Assembly: GCA_029553285.1 (NCBI GenBank)
Contig: JAKPCO010000080.1
Coordinates: 1 to 64,000, forward strand
Length of the DNA: 64,000 nucleotides
DNA from: Methanobacteriota archaeon
GTDB taxonomy: Archaea > Halobacteriota > Methanosarcinia > Methanotrichales > Methanotrichaceae
Direction: 5' to 3'
The notes beneath the pieces were generated by a model, which saw nothing but the letters and a program-made list of their open reading frames with translations, was not told the origin of the DNA and made no database searches. Below are positions 53,257 to 60,822 of this stretch, piece after piece (positions within the stretch are counted from its first letter, which is position 1; each line of letters starts with the position of its first letter). Both the position numbers and the translations under genes were made by a program.

Positions 53257-54237
53257 ATGTCGATTCTGGTAACTGGCGGTGCAGGGTTCATAGGATCTCA
53301 TCTTGTCGATGCGCTGATAAAACACAATGAGGTTACAGTCATAGATAACCTGAGCACAGGGAAGCGGGAGTATCTCAGTGCGCACGAATCCAATCCGCGC
53401 TTCAGGCTCATAGAGGCCGATCTGCTCGACAGGCTGGAGGTCTATGATGCCGTGAAGGAGAAGGACATTGTGTTCCACCTCGCTGCCAACCCCTCTGTGG
53501 CAGTGGGCGAGACTGATACAAGGATACACCTCGAGCAGAATGCCCTCACCACATACAACCTCCTCGAGGCGATGCGCCGGGCTGGGGTCAGAAAAATAGC
53601 GTTCACCTCGACATCAACTGTTTATGGAGAGGCGAAGATCATACCGACGCCTGAGGACTACGGCCCGCTGAAGCCGATATCGCTCTACGGGGCGTCGAAG
53701 CTCGCATGTGAGGCGATGATATCATCTTACTGCCACACATTCGATATGCAGGCTTGGATATACCGCTTCGCGAACATAGTGGGAGAGCGTGGGAACCACG
53801 GCGTGATCGTTGATTTCATAAAAAAGCTAAGGACAAACCCGAAAGAGCTCGAGATCCTCGGATCAGGAGCGCAGCGGAAGTCCTACCTCGATGTCAGGGA
53901 CTGCGTGGATGCCATGATCCACTGCGTTGAGCATGCGGATGAGCAGGTGAACATATACAACATCGGCTCTCAGGACACCGTTGATGTGAGGGAGATCGCG
54001 GACATAGTCGTCAAAGCGATGGGCCTGGACGGCGTGAGGTACAGATTCACAGGCGGGATCGACGGAAGGGGCTGGAAGGGAGATGTTAAGCTGATGTGCC
54101 TGTCAACAGACGCGATAAGACAGCTCGGCTGGAGGCCGAGGCTGGGCTCACGAGAGGCCGTGGCCAGGGCTGCAGAATCGCTGCTCAGGGAGATCCGAGA
54201 GATGCCGCAGCCGGGAAAAGACGGCCAATCCATCTGA
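53257..54237 (+). CDS. NAD-dependent sugar epimerase (UDP-glucose 4-epimerase type)
   Basis: A 326-residue extended SDR enzyme. It has TGGAGFIGSHL at the N-terminus, STSTVYGE, and the catalytic Tyr-x-x-x-Lys in LYGASK; YRFANIVGERGNHGVIVDFI is typical of GalE-type enzymes. It probably makes nucleotide sugars for surface glycans. A TATA-like GATATATC lies at 53207-53214. The frame is open further upstream, but the family starts at MSILVTGG. Confidence 0.87.
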   Translation: MSILVTGGAGFIGSHLVDALIKHNEVTVIDNLSTGKREYLSAHESNPRFRLIEADLLDRLEVYDAVKEKDIVFHLAANPSVAVGETDTRIHLEQNALTTYNLLEAMRRAGVRKIAFTSTSTVYGEAKIIPTPEDYGPLKPISLYGASKLACEAMISSYCHTFDMQAWIYRFANIVGERGNHGVIVDFIKKLRTNPKELEILGSGAQRKSYLDVRDCVDAMIHCVEHADEQVNIYNIGSQDTVDVREIADIVVKAMGLDGVRYRFTGGIDGRGWKGDVKLMCLSTDAIRQLGWRPRLGSREAVARAAESLLREIREMPQPGKDGQSI

Positions 54238-54361
54238 TTCAGGAATCTGCAACATCAGGCAGTTTATGTCATCGGTGCCCGGGTGTCGCCCAAGCTTGCA
54301 GCTCCGATTAAGCTGCACAAAAAATGTGAATGCCCACTTTAACCATGCGACGGGATGACCT

Positions 54362-54598
54362 CTACCAGATCCTCTCCCAGCCGCCGTCCTTGGGCCTTAT
54401 CCTGTAGGTCTTGCCCTTGGCAAGAAGATAATTGTGAAGATCTGCCGCATCCCTGAAGAAGCGCTTGTCGTGGAGGTTGTTGTATATGTCCTCTGATGTA
54501 AAACCGCTCAGCCTGCCCCTTCCGTAGATGATCCTCTCGATTGTGTAGTATATATCATCAAACTTCCTGATCGGCCGGGTCCACTCCTTGAACTTCAT
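54362..54598 (-). CDS. 78-residue hypothetical protein
   Basis: MKFKEWTRPIRKFDDIYYTI starts a small, aromatic- and Arg-rich protein with RIIYGRGRLSGFTSEDIYNN and ending KDGGWERIW. The helix-loop pattern resembles a winged-helix fold, but I do not recognise the family. GGTGGTC precedes the ATG. The longer frame (to 54880) runs through noncoding and MITE DNA and is rejected. Confidence 0.6.
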   Translation of the reverse strand: MKFKEWTRPIRKFDDIYYTIERIIYGRGRLSGFTSEDIYNNLHDKRFFRDAADLHNYLLAKGKTYRIRPKDGGWERIW

Positions 54599-54836
54599 CA
54601 GACCACCCTGTGTGATGAGGGCGCGACTGGATATCAAACTTTCGTCCCGTTGGAGCCATGTCCTGATGATATGCTCCTGGATGACAGCTGCAAGCATCAA
54701 AAACTGGGGGTGGCGTACTCGCATCACTGGGATCAACAGCAATCGAGACTTCGGGTCCGGTTGAGATCGTGCAGGTGGATATCGATTAGGAGCAACACCC
54801 TCAGTGGGGACCAGCCACACGACACTTAAAGGCCAA

Positions 54837-54949
54837 CGCTCTTGTCCATTTGATGACTTGTCTGAATGAGCAGGGGTCATGCTATGCGTTTCGACTTGCT
54901 TTCAGAGACCACATTGCATGCTCTGCAAGTTGCTACGCACATAAGAGCG
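54837..54949 (+). mobile_element. MITE of the 124-bp family (113-bp variant) with 8-bp target duplication
   Basis: Starts CGCTCTTGTCCATTTGATGA and ends GCTACGCACATAAGAGCG. It is flanked by perfect AAGGCCAA (54829-54836 and 54950-54957). It is 11 bases shorter than the standard element through an internal deletion. It lies just before the NSUN methyltransferase gene. The rest of 54599-54990 shows no gene. Confidence 0.85.
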
Positions 54950-54990
54950 AAGGCCAAGATATTTTGCCGATAAGCATTCACTCCTCCCAC

Positions 54991-55899
54991 ATGGCGTCTG
55001 AGCACCTGGAGAGGTACCGCGATATCATACCGGATTTCGATGCATTCCTGGACTCCATGAGCAGGCCACTGCCGGTGACCGTCAGAATAAATACACTGAA
55101 GACCTCAGCCCCAGAGCTGCTCTCCAGGCTGGATCGCGCGGGGGTAGGGTACGAGCGGATGCGATGGTATCCGCTCGGGTTGAGGCTTGATGTGGAGAAG
55201 CCAGGAAGGCTCATGGAGTTTCACATGGGCCTGATTCACGTGCAGGAGGAGATATCCATGCTGCCACCGGTGGTTCTCGACCCGCTGCCTGGCGAGCGGA
55301 TACTGGACCTCTGTGCAGCTCCCGGCGGAAAGGCCGCGCAGATGAGCATGCAGATGTCGAACAGGGGGCTCATTGTCGCGAACGACAGCTCCTCCGCACG
55401 CATCGTGCCGCTCCGGGCAAACCTTGAGAGGCTCGGCGCGGTCAACACCATCGTCACCTCCTACGACGGGAGACGCTTTCCAGAGTACACCTTCGACAGA
55501 GCGCTTGTTGATGCCCCATGCTCGAGCGAGGGCACCGCTCGAAGGCACCCTGGAGTGATCTCGAGATGTTCTGTAAAGAGAAGCATGGATCTGCAGAGCC
55601 TCCAGGTATCACTCCTGCGCCGGGCGATCCAGCTGACAAAGCCAGGAGGGGTTGTGGTTTACTCCACATGCACATTCGCGCCTGAAGAGAACGAGGGGGT
55701 CGTATCCAGGGTGCTCGACCTCGCTGATGTGGAGAGCTTCACGGTCCCAGGTCTGCGTTCAAGCCCGGGTCTGCCGTCATGGAACGGTAACGATTATGGC
55801 GAGGAACTCGTGAAATGCAGGAGGTATTATCCACACGAGAACGACACGGGGGGATTCTTTGTCGCGAAGCTCCGCAGAAGGCTTTCAGCCGGTGAATAA
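54991..55899 (+). CDS. NSUN/RsmB-type RNA 5-methylcytosine methyltransferase
   Basis: A 302-residue SAM enzyme of the NOL1/NOP2/Sun family. It has DLCAAPGGKAAQMS, the releasing Cys in DAPCSSEG and the catalytic Cys in YSTCTFAPEENE. It acts on tRNA or rRNA. ATG 54991 matches the family start; the frame opening in the MITE upstream is rejected. The next gene encodes a PUA-like protein overlapping its stop codon and may supply the RNA-binding part that other members carry in the same chain. Confidence 0.9.
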   Translation: MASEHLERYRDIIPDFDAFLDSMSRPLPVTVRINTLKTSAPELLSRLDRAGVGYERMRWYPLGLRLDVEKPGRLMEFHMGLIHVQEEISMLPPVVLDPLPGERILDLCAAPGGKAAQMSMQMSNRGLIVANDSSSARIVPLRANLERLGAVNTIVTSYDGRRFPEYTFDRALVDAPCSSEGTARRHPGVISRCSVKRSMDLQSLQVSLLRRAIQLTKPGGVVVYSTCTFAPEENEGVVSRVLDLADVESFTVPGLRSSPGLPSWNGNDYGEELVKCRRYYPHENDTGGFFVAKLRRRLSAGE

Positions 55900-56368
55900 A
55901 GATACCGTGGTATCGATGTGGAGGGAGAGGTTTGGCATCTCTGAGGATGTGTTCAAGGGATTCGGCTTCTTCAGGCGCGGCAGAATGATATGGGCGTTCA
56001 GCCTGCCAGAGATCCCGCCGTTCAGATGCGAGAGCATCGGAATGAGGGTTATATCGATGCGCGAGAGCCCGTGGAAGCCGACCACATACGCGCTCCAGCT
56101 CTGGGGGCGGCATGCGAGAAAGAACGTCATCGATCTGAACGATGAGATGGCGAGACGCTTCTTCGCGGGCGAGAGCCTGGAACTGAGAGCGCAGGTGGAG
56201 AGAGGTTACGTGGTTGTCACGCACATGGGCTCTGTGATAGGATGCGGCCTCTACACCCCTGGCAAACTGATCTCGCAGCTGCCCAGGGAGCGCAGGATTC
56301 TTGATGATCAAAATGCTCCGGAACATCATGCACAGCCTGGAGACACGCAACAAGATGGCACTGAGTGA
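55892..56368 (+). CDS. PUA-like RNA-binding protein paired with NSUN enzyme
   Basis: A 158-residue protein with MWRERFGISEDVFKGFGFFR, VISMRESPWKPTTYALQLWG and a C-terminal PUA-like stretch (VVVTHMGSVIGCGLYTPGKL then ISQLPRERR). Such domains form the C-terminus of RsmF-like m5C methyltransferases. GTG 55892 overlaps the preceding stop (GTGAATAA); ATG 55916 is an alternative. The tail after RRI is Gln/His-rich and overlaps cofH, so the functional protein may end sooner. Confidence 0.7.
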   Translation: MNKDTVVSMWRERFGISEDVFKGFGFFRRGRMIWAFSLPEIPPFRCESIGMRVISMRESPWKPTTYALQLWGRHARKNVIDLNDEMARRFFAGESLELRAQVERGYVVVTHMGSVIGCGLYTPGKLISQLPRERRILDDQNAPEHHAQPGDTQQDGTE

Positions 56369-57425
56369 TCCGATCTGCGAGGGCATCCTGAGCGATTCGA
56401 GGGGCCATGCAGCTCTGAATCGCGATCTCATGCGATCCCTCTGGCGAAGCCCGATGAGGCTCTTCTCCCTTTCCCGCATGCTCCAGGAGAGCTGCTGCGG
56501 CAGGGAGGTGACGTACGTCATAAACAGAAACATCAACTTCACCAACATCTGTGTGGGAAGCTGCAGGTTCTGCGCGTTCAGGAGGAGCGATGGATACATC
56601 CTAACACATGAGGAGATCGTTCAGAAGGCAGCAGAGGCTGAGCAGATGGGCGCCACCGAGATATGCCTCCAGGGCGGTCTGGCGCCAGGGCTCACCGTGG
56701 AGAGCTACTGCGAGATTCTTGAGGTTCTCAAATCAAACTTCCCCCGTATGCACCTCCACGCGTACTCTCCCATGGAGGTGATGCACATGTCGAGATGCTC
56801 CGGCGTCGATGTGCATGATGCCCTGCGCTCCTTAAAAGATTCAGGCCTCGACTCGATGCCCGGGACGGCAGCAGAGCTGCTGGTCGATTCTGTTAGGAGG
56901 GTGATCTGCCCGGACAAGCTCAGCACCGCGGAGTGGTCATTCGTAATAAGAGCTGCACACACAATGGGCATACCTACGACCTCGACGATGCTCTACGGCC
57001 ACATCGAGAGCTTCGAGGAGAGGTTGAGCCATTTGGAGGTCATCAGATCGATACAGATGGAGACCGGAGGGTTCACGGAGTTTGTGCTGCTGCCCTTCGT
57101 CCCAGGAAACACAGCTCTGGGAAGGATATCATCACCTCCGGACATACTTGAGAATTTGAAGATGCACGCGCTCGCAAGAGTGGCGCTTTATCCGTACATC
57201 ACGAACATCCAGGCGAGCTGGGTGAAGCTCGGCAGGGAGGTCGCAGGAGCGGCGCTGGAATGGGGCGCCAACGATCTCGGCGGGACGCTCATGGAGGAGA
57301 ACATATCCAGATGCGCCGGATCCAGAGAGGGGCAGTACATGTCTCCGGCCGAGTTTCAGGATCTTATAAAGAGGCACGGTAGAGTACCGGTACAGAGGGA
57401 TACGCTTTACAGAAGATTATGCTGA
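56301..57425 (+). CDS. cofH: FO synthase subunit CofH, radical SAM enzyme
   Basis: With CofG it builds the deazaflavin FO of coenzyme F420 by joining tyrosine to diaminouracil. The radical SAM cluster is Cys-x3-Cys-x2-Cys in CVGSCRFCAF; ICLQGGLAPGL and FLLPFVPGN-like LLPFVPGNTALG are CofH features. It overlaps the PUA gene by 68 bases if it starts at 56301; ATG 56355 is an alternative. The stop codon falls inside the target duplication TATGCTGA of a MITE. Confidence 0.9.
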   Translation: MMIKMLRNIMHSLETRNKMALSDPICEGILSDSRGHAALNRDLMRSLWRSPMRLFSLSRMLQESCCGREVTYVINRNINFTNICVGSCRFCAFRRSDGYILTHEEIVQKAAEAEQMGATEICLQGGLAPGLTVESYCEILEVLKSNFPRMHLHAYSPMEVMHMSRCSGVDVHDALRSLKDSGLDSMPGTAAELLVDSVRRVICPDKLSTAEWSFVIRAAHTMGIPTTSTMLYGHIESFEERLSHLEVIRSIQMETGGFTEFVLLPFVPGNTALGRISSPPDILENLKMHALARVALYPYITNIQASWVKLGREVAGAALEWGANDLGGTLMEENISRCAGSREGQYMSPAEFQDLIKRHGRVPVQRDTLYRRLC

Positions 57426-57549
57426 CGCTCTTGTCCATCTGACGACGCTCGAGAAGAGGCACTTATTCCGTCATGTGTTCGTGGCGAATGAATGAGTGCT
57501 TTCAGCGACCACATTGCATGCTCTACAAGTTGCTACGCACATAAGAGCG
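57426..57549 (+). mobile_element. 124-bp MITE inserted at the cofH stop codon
   Basis: Starts CGCTCTTGTCCATCTGACGA and ends GCTACGCACATAAGAGCG. It is flanked by perfect TATGCTGA (57418-57425 and 57550-57557). The left duplicate contains the last codon and TGA of cofH, so the gene keeps its stop although the element begins on the next base. Confidence 0.88.
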
Positions 57550-57658
57550 TATGCTGATTCTCAATTTGAGCGTGCTGTGGCCTGATGAGCTCCAAAAATT
57601 CCTCCAGCAGCTAAACATGTTGGTATTCCATGGTCCCAGCGGGCGCTGCCCGCCGGGC

Positions 57659-57751
57659 TCAGTACCCCCTCATGATCTTCATGATGATCCTGGCGATCAT
57701 GTAGGCGATCAGGAAAACTATCACGTAGAACAGTATCTCAGCAGCCTCCAA
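57659..57751 (-). CDS. 30-residue membrane peptide downstream of aconitase
   Basis: A TTG-started ORF encoding (L)EAAEILFYVIVFLIAYMIA followed by RIIMKIMRGY: an acidic N-terminus, one membrane helix and a basic end, so a topologically sensible single-span peptide. GGGGGCGTGATGC precedes the TTG. It is in the same frame as the mini-ORF before it, separated by TGA. Its family is not known to me; conservation would decide whether it is real. Confidence 0.45.
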   Translation of the reverse strand: MEAAEILFYVIVFLIAYMIARIIMKIMRGY

Positions 57752-57754
57752 GCA

Positions 57755-57850
57755 TCACGCCCCCTCATTTATGCGGGACACCACCTGGACCTCGGATAAT
57801 CTCATTTCATCATGCCCCTTTCGTTCATGCGGGAGACCAGCAAAGTTCAT
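57755..57850 (-). CDS. Putative 31-residue mini-ORF after aconitase
   Basis: ATG overlaps the aconitase stop (ATGA) and follows GGGGAGG; the peptide is MNFAGLPHERKGHDEMRLSE then VQVVSRINEGA. A shorter version starts at 57805 (16 residues). The underlying DNA contains an imperfect tandem duplication of about 33 bases (GGTCTCCCGCATGAACGAAA... and GGTGTCCCGCATAAATGAGG...), and the other copy encodes a similar VSRMNERGMMK ending. This may be a leader or decoy rather than a protein. Confidence 0.25.
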   Translation of the reverse strand: MNFAGLPHERKGHDEMRLSEVQVVSRINEGA

Positions 57851-59787
57851 CCTCCCCTCACTGTGTATGGGAGCAGCCCTCCTGCAAGCAGTATCGCCCT
57901 CTGCCGTCTGCTCAGCTCCATCCGTAGCGGGATCTCGCGATCGCCGGCGATAGCCTTCACCTCAGACTCCCCACTCTCCAGGGCCTTTCTGATACCAGGC
58001 AATCTCATGCTCATGCCCTGCTCAATGGTATCATAATCGGACTCCCTGACGAAGTAGAGCGGCAGTATCCCGAAGTTCACGAGATTTGCAGCATGTATCC
58101 TCTCTATGGATTTCGCCACGACCGCCTTCACCCCGAGATACATCGGGCACATCGCAGCGTGCTCCCTGGACGACCCCTGGCCGTAGCTCACCCCCGCGAC
58201 GATGATGTTGTGCAGCCCCTTATCACGGATCTCAGCAGCCCTCCCGGAGAACTCAGGATCCAGCGGCTCGAATACAAACGTCGAGTACTTCGGCACGTTC
58301 GATCTGTACTTGAGCCGCGATCCAGCAGGCATTATGTGATCAGTCGTTATGTTGTCCTCGACCTTTATGGTTACAACTCCCTCTATGCTCTCAGGCATCG
58401 GCGTGTTCCTCGGCGGCTCTCCTATGTTCGGACCTCGGAATATCCTGACCCCGGCTCTCTCCTCAGCAGGCTTAGGAGGGATGATCATGCTGTCGTCTAT
58501 CTCGAACCTCTCCGGCATCCCCACCCTTGGAAACTCCATCTTCAGATCAGAGGGATCAACAAACTCTCCCTTTATAGCGGCCGCAGCTGCAACCACAGGG
58601 CTCGTAAGGTAAACATTTGCGCTCGGAGTTCCGGATCTGCCCTTGAAGTTCCTGTTGCTCGTCCTGACCGAGACAGCGTCTGTGCCGGGCGACATGCTGT
58701 TGCCTATGCAGAAGCCGCACGCGCTCTCGAGGATCCTTGCACCGAATGCTATGAGATCGTCGAGGGCGCCACTCCTGGCCATCATCCTCAGAACCTGCCT
58801 CGATCCGGGGGCGACTCCGAAGCTGACGTTTGCAGGAAGATGCCTGCCTTTAACCATGCTCGCGACAGTCATCATATCCGTGTACGATGAGTTCGTGCAC
58901 GAGCCGACGAGCACCTGATCCACAGGAGTGCCCACCACGCTGCTCAGCGGGATGACGTTCCCGGGGCTGTGGGGTGCTGCAACAAGCGGCTCAAGCTCAG
59001 AGAGATCGATCTCGATGCTTTTATCGTACGTCGCGTCCCTGTCAGGCGCGAGCGGCACCCAGTGCTCTGCCCTGCCCTGAGCTGCGAGAAACCTCCTTGT
59101 CTGCTCATCGCTCGGGAATATCGAGGTCGTGACGCCTGTCTCAGCGCCCATGTTCGTGATCGTCGCTCTGTCGGGCACGGTGAGCCCCGCGATGCCATCG
59201 CCGGTGTACTCGCAGACCCACCCCACATTCCCCTTCGTCGAGAGGATCTGCAGGACCTTCAGTATGACATCCTTCGGGGTGACCCAGGGCTGGAGCTCCC
59301 CTGTGAGATGCACCTCCATCACCCTCGGAGCTGTCAGGTAGTAAGGCCCGCCGCCCATGGCGACAGCCACATCGAGCCCGCCGGCGCCTATTGCAATCAT
59401 CCCCAGGCCGCCGCCTGTCGGAGTGTGACTGTCAGATCCGAGCAGAGTTTTGCCGGGGCGCCCGAATCTCTCAAGATGGACCTGATGGCATATGCCGTTC
59501 CCAGGGCGGGAGAAGTATATGCCGTAGCGCTCAGCGACCGACTGGAGATACCTGTGATCGTCCGCGTTCTCGAACCCGACCTGTATCGTGTTGTGATCGA
59601 CATAGCTCACAGAGAGCTCTGTGGCTATCCCCTCAAGACCCATCGACTCGAACTGAAGATAGGCCATGGTGCCTGTCGCATCCTGTGTTAGAGTCTGATC
59701 TATCCTTATGCCGATCTCGTTCCCCGGCTCATACGTTCCATCAACGAGATGATCTCTAAGGATCCTCTCTGTCAGGGTGTATCCCAT
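57847..59787 (-). CDS. acn: Aconitate hydratase
   Basis: Interconverts citrate and isocitrate in the partial TCA pathway that supplies 2-oxoglutarate. The 646-residue single chain has GSDSHTPTGGGLGMIAIGAG, the cluster Cys in VGSCTNSSYTDM and ESACGFCIGNSMSPG, and the swivel-domain motif GQGSSREHAA. This length fits the bacterial-type short aconitases also found in methanogens. Two mini-ORFs follow directly downstream. Confidence 0.94.
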   Translation of the reverse strand: MGYTLTERILRDHLVDGTYEPGNEIGIRIDQTLTQDATGTMAYLQFESMGLEGIATELSVSYVDHNTIQVGFENADDHRYLQSVAERYGIYFSRPGNGICHQVHLERFGRPGKTLLGSDSHTPTGGGLGMIAIGAGGLDVAVAMGGGPYYLTAPRVMEVHLTGELQPWVTPKDVILKVLQILSTKGNVGWVCEYTGDGIAGLTVPDRATITNMGAETGVTTSIFPSDEQTRRFLAAQGRAEHWVPLAPDRDATYDKSIEIDLSELEPLVAAPHSPGNVIPLSSVVGTPVDQVLVGSCTNSSYTDMMTVASMVKGRHLPANVSFGVAPGSRQVLRMMARSGALDDLIAFGARILESACGFCIGNSMSPGTDAVSVRTSNRNFKGRSGTPSANVYLTSPVVAAAAAIKGEFVDPSDLKMEFPRVGMPERFEIDDSMIIPPKPAEERAGVRIFRGPNIGEPPRNTPMPESIEGVVTIKVEDNITTDHIMPAGSRLKYRSNVPKYSTFVFEPLDPEFSGRAAEIRDKGLHNIIVAGVSYGQGSSREHAAMCPMYLGVKAVVAKSIERIHAANLVNFGILPLYFVRESDYDTIEQGMSMRLPGIRKALESGESEVKAIAGDREIPLRMELSRRQRAILLAGGLLPYTVRGG

Positions 59788-60174
59788 TCAAGTGACCTCC
59801 ACAAGCAAGATAGAGTATGAATTCATCCGCCTGCGCGATCCGCGCTGCCGGATATCTCTCCGGCATCATAACCCGCATGCCCGTACAGCAGTGATAACTT
59901 TTGAACACAACCACGATCATCCAGTGCATTCAGCACGCTGCAATGCCCGCCATCATCGCACATCATTATGCGTGACGAATGCCACTCACCGCAGAAACTT
60001 CCAGCGATCGCAGAGAGCTCTCTTGCATGCCTGGGTGCATATGGAAGCTGTGCTTCTGTACATTTTCCAAATGATATACAGTTTTCTGTTGGGAGCAGTA
60101 TGTCGGAGGCGAAATATCTGAAGCTACGCAGCGTACTGTTAACTCCAGAGGCGCTGTGAAACTTCGGCCCAGCA

Positions 60175-60597
60175 TCACTCGAACTGGATCCTCTCATCCC
60201 TTCTGTATGCCATTGCAAGGCATGCGGCCTTCAGCTCCCCATCCTGGTTTCTGACCTCGATGTTGTATGTTGAGATTCTCCGGGTTCTGCTGACCTCTCT
60301 GGCCTCTGCATAAAGCGTCTCATCAGGACTTGCAGGGCGGAGGTAGTCCACGGTCACGCTTATCGCCACTGCGACCGTTCCATGAGAGTTTGCCGCCGCA
60401 CCAAATGCCTGGTCTATCAGAGAGAATATCGCCCCACCATGGACGGTTCCGAAGAAGTTTTTGTTATCATCTGATGGCTCCATCTCGACCTTCGAGTACC
60501 CCTCCCTCAGCTCAACAAGCCTCATACCAAGCCTTCGCGCGAAAGGCTGCTCATCGACCTTTGCATGAAGCCTCTCCAACATCCCAGCCGGTTCCAT
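60175..60597 (-). CDS. Hotdog-fold thioesterase, PaaI type
   Basis: A 140-residue acyl-CoA thioesterase-like protein with the signature NFFGTVHGGAIFSLIDQAFG (Asp in the active site) and SVTVDYLRPASPDETL. The physiological substrate is unknown; hydrolysis of unwanted CoA esters is typical. The frame is open to 60654; the start MEPAGMLERLH at 60597, or MLERLH at 60582, fits the family length. The 387-base space 59788-60174 has no gene, only a GCCGGA/TCCGGC hairpin (about 59847-59865). Confidence 0.85.
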   Translation of the reverse strand: MEPAGMLERLHAKVDEQPFARRLGMRLVELREGYSKVEMEPSDDNKNFFGTVHGGAIFSLIDQAFGAAANSHGTVAVAISVTVDYLRPASPDETLYAEAREVSRTRRISTYNIEVRNQDGELKAACLAMAYRRDERIQFE

Positions 60598-60761
60598 GGG
60601 AGATGCTTGTCCAAGGATGTACATAAAACCCATGTTCTGGTTCCAGCTCCTCATGATTTTGCAGGGACATCTGTCAAGAGGGCATCTGCAAAACCCGGAA
60701 AGCTGAGGAAGAGGACGAACAGCACTGGATCACGTGGATGGTAGGAGGCCATGACCAGAAG

Positions 60762-60822
60762 AAAAAGCGGCCAAGAGAAAAAGAGAAACAGAAACCTGCA
60801 GGGGGCATCAACCCCCTGGGCT
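60762..60822 (-). terminator. Hairpin plus T-rich terminator behind cdhE
   Basis: On the minus strand, just after the cdhE stop, CAGGGGG and CCCCCTG (60799-60805 and 60812-60818) form a perfect 7-bp stem with a 6-base loop, followed by TTTCTGTTTCTCTTTTTCTC. This is the layout of an intrinsic terminator, and archaeal RNA polymerase stops at such T-rich runs. Confidence 0.7.

Noticed and set aside
57755-57757. In-frame TGA between the two mini-ORFs as selenocysteine
   Set aside because: No SECIS-like hairpin is evident, and the formate dehydrogenases here use Cys, so nothing suggests Sec coding.
3243-60174. tRNA genes in the intergenic spaces
   Set aside because: I looked for acceptor-stem pairing with a GGTTCGAATCC-like arm in each space above 200 bases and found none; a covariance search would be more reliable.
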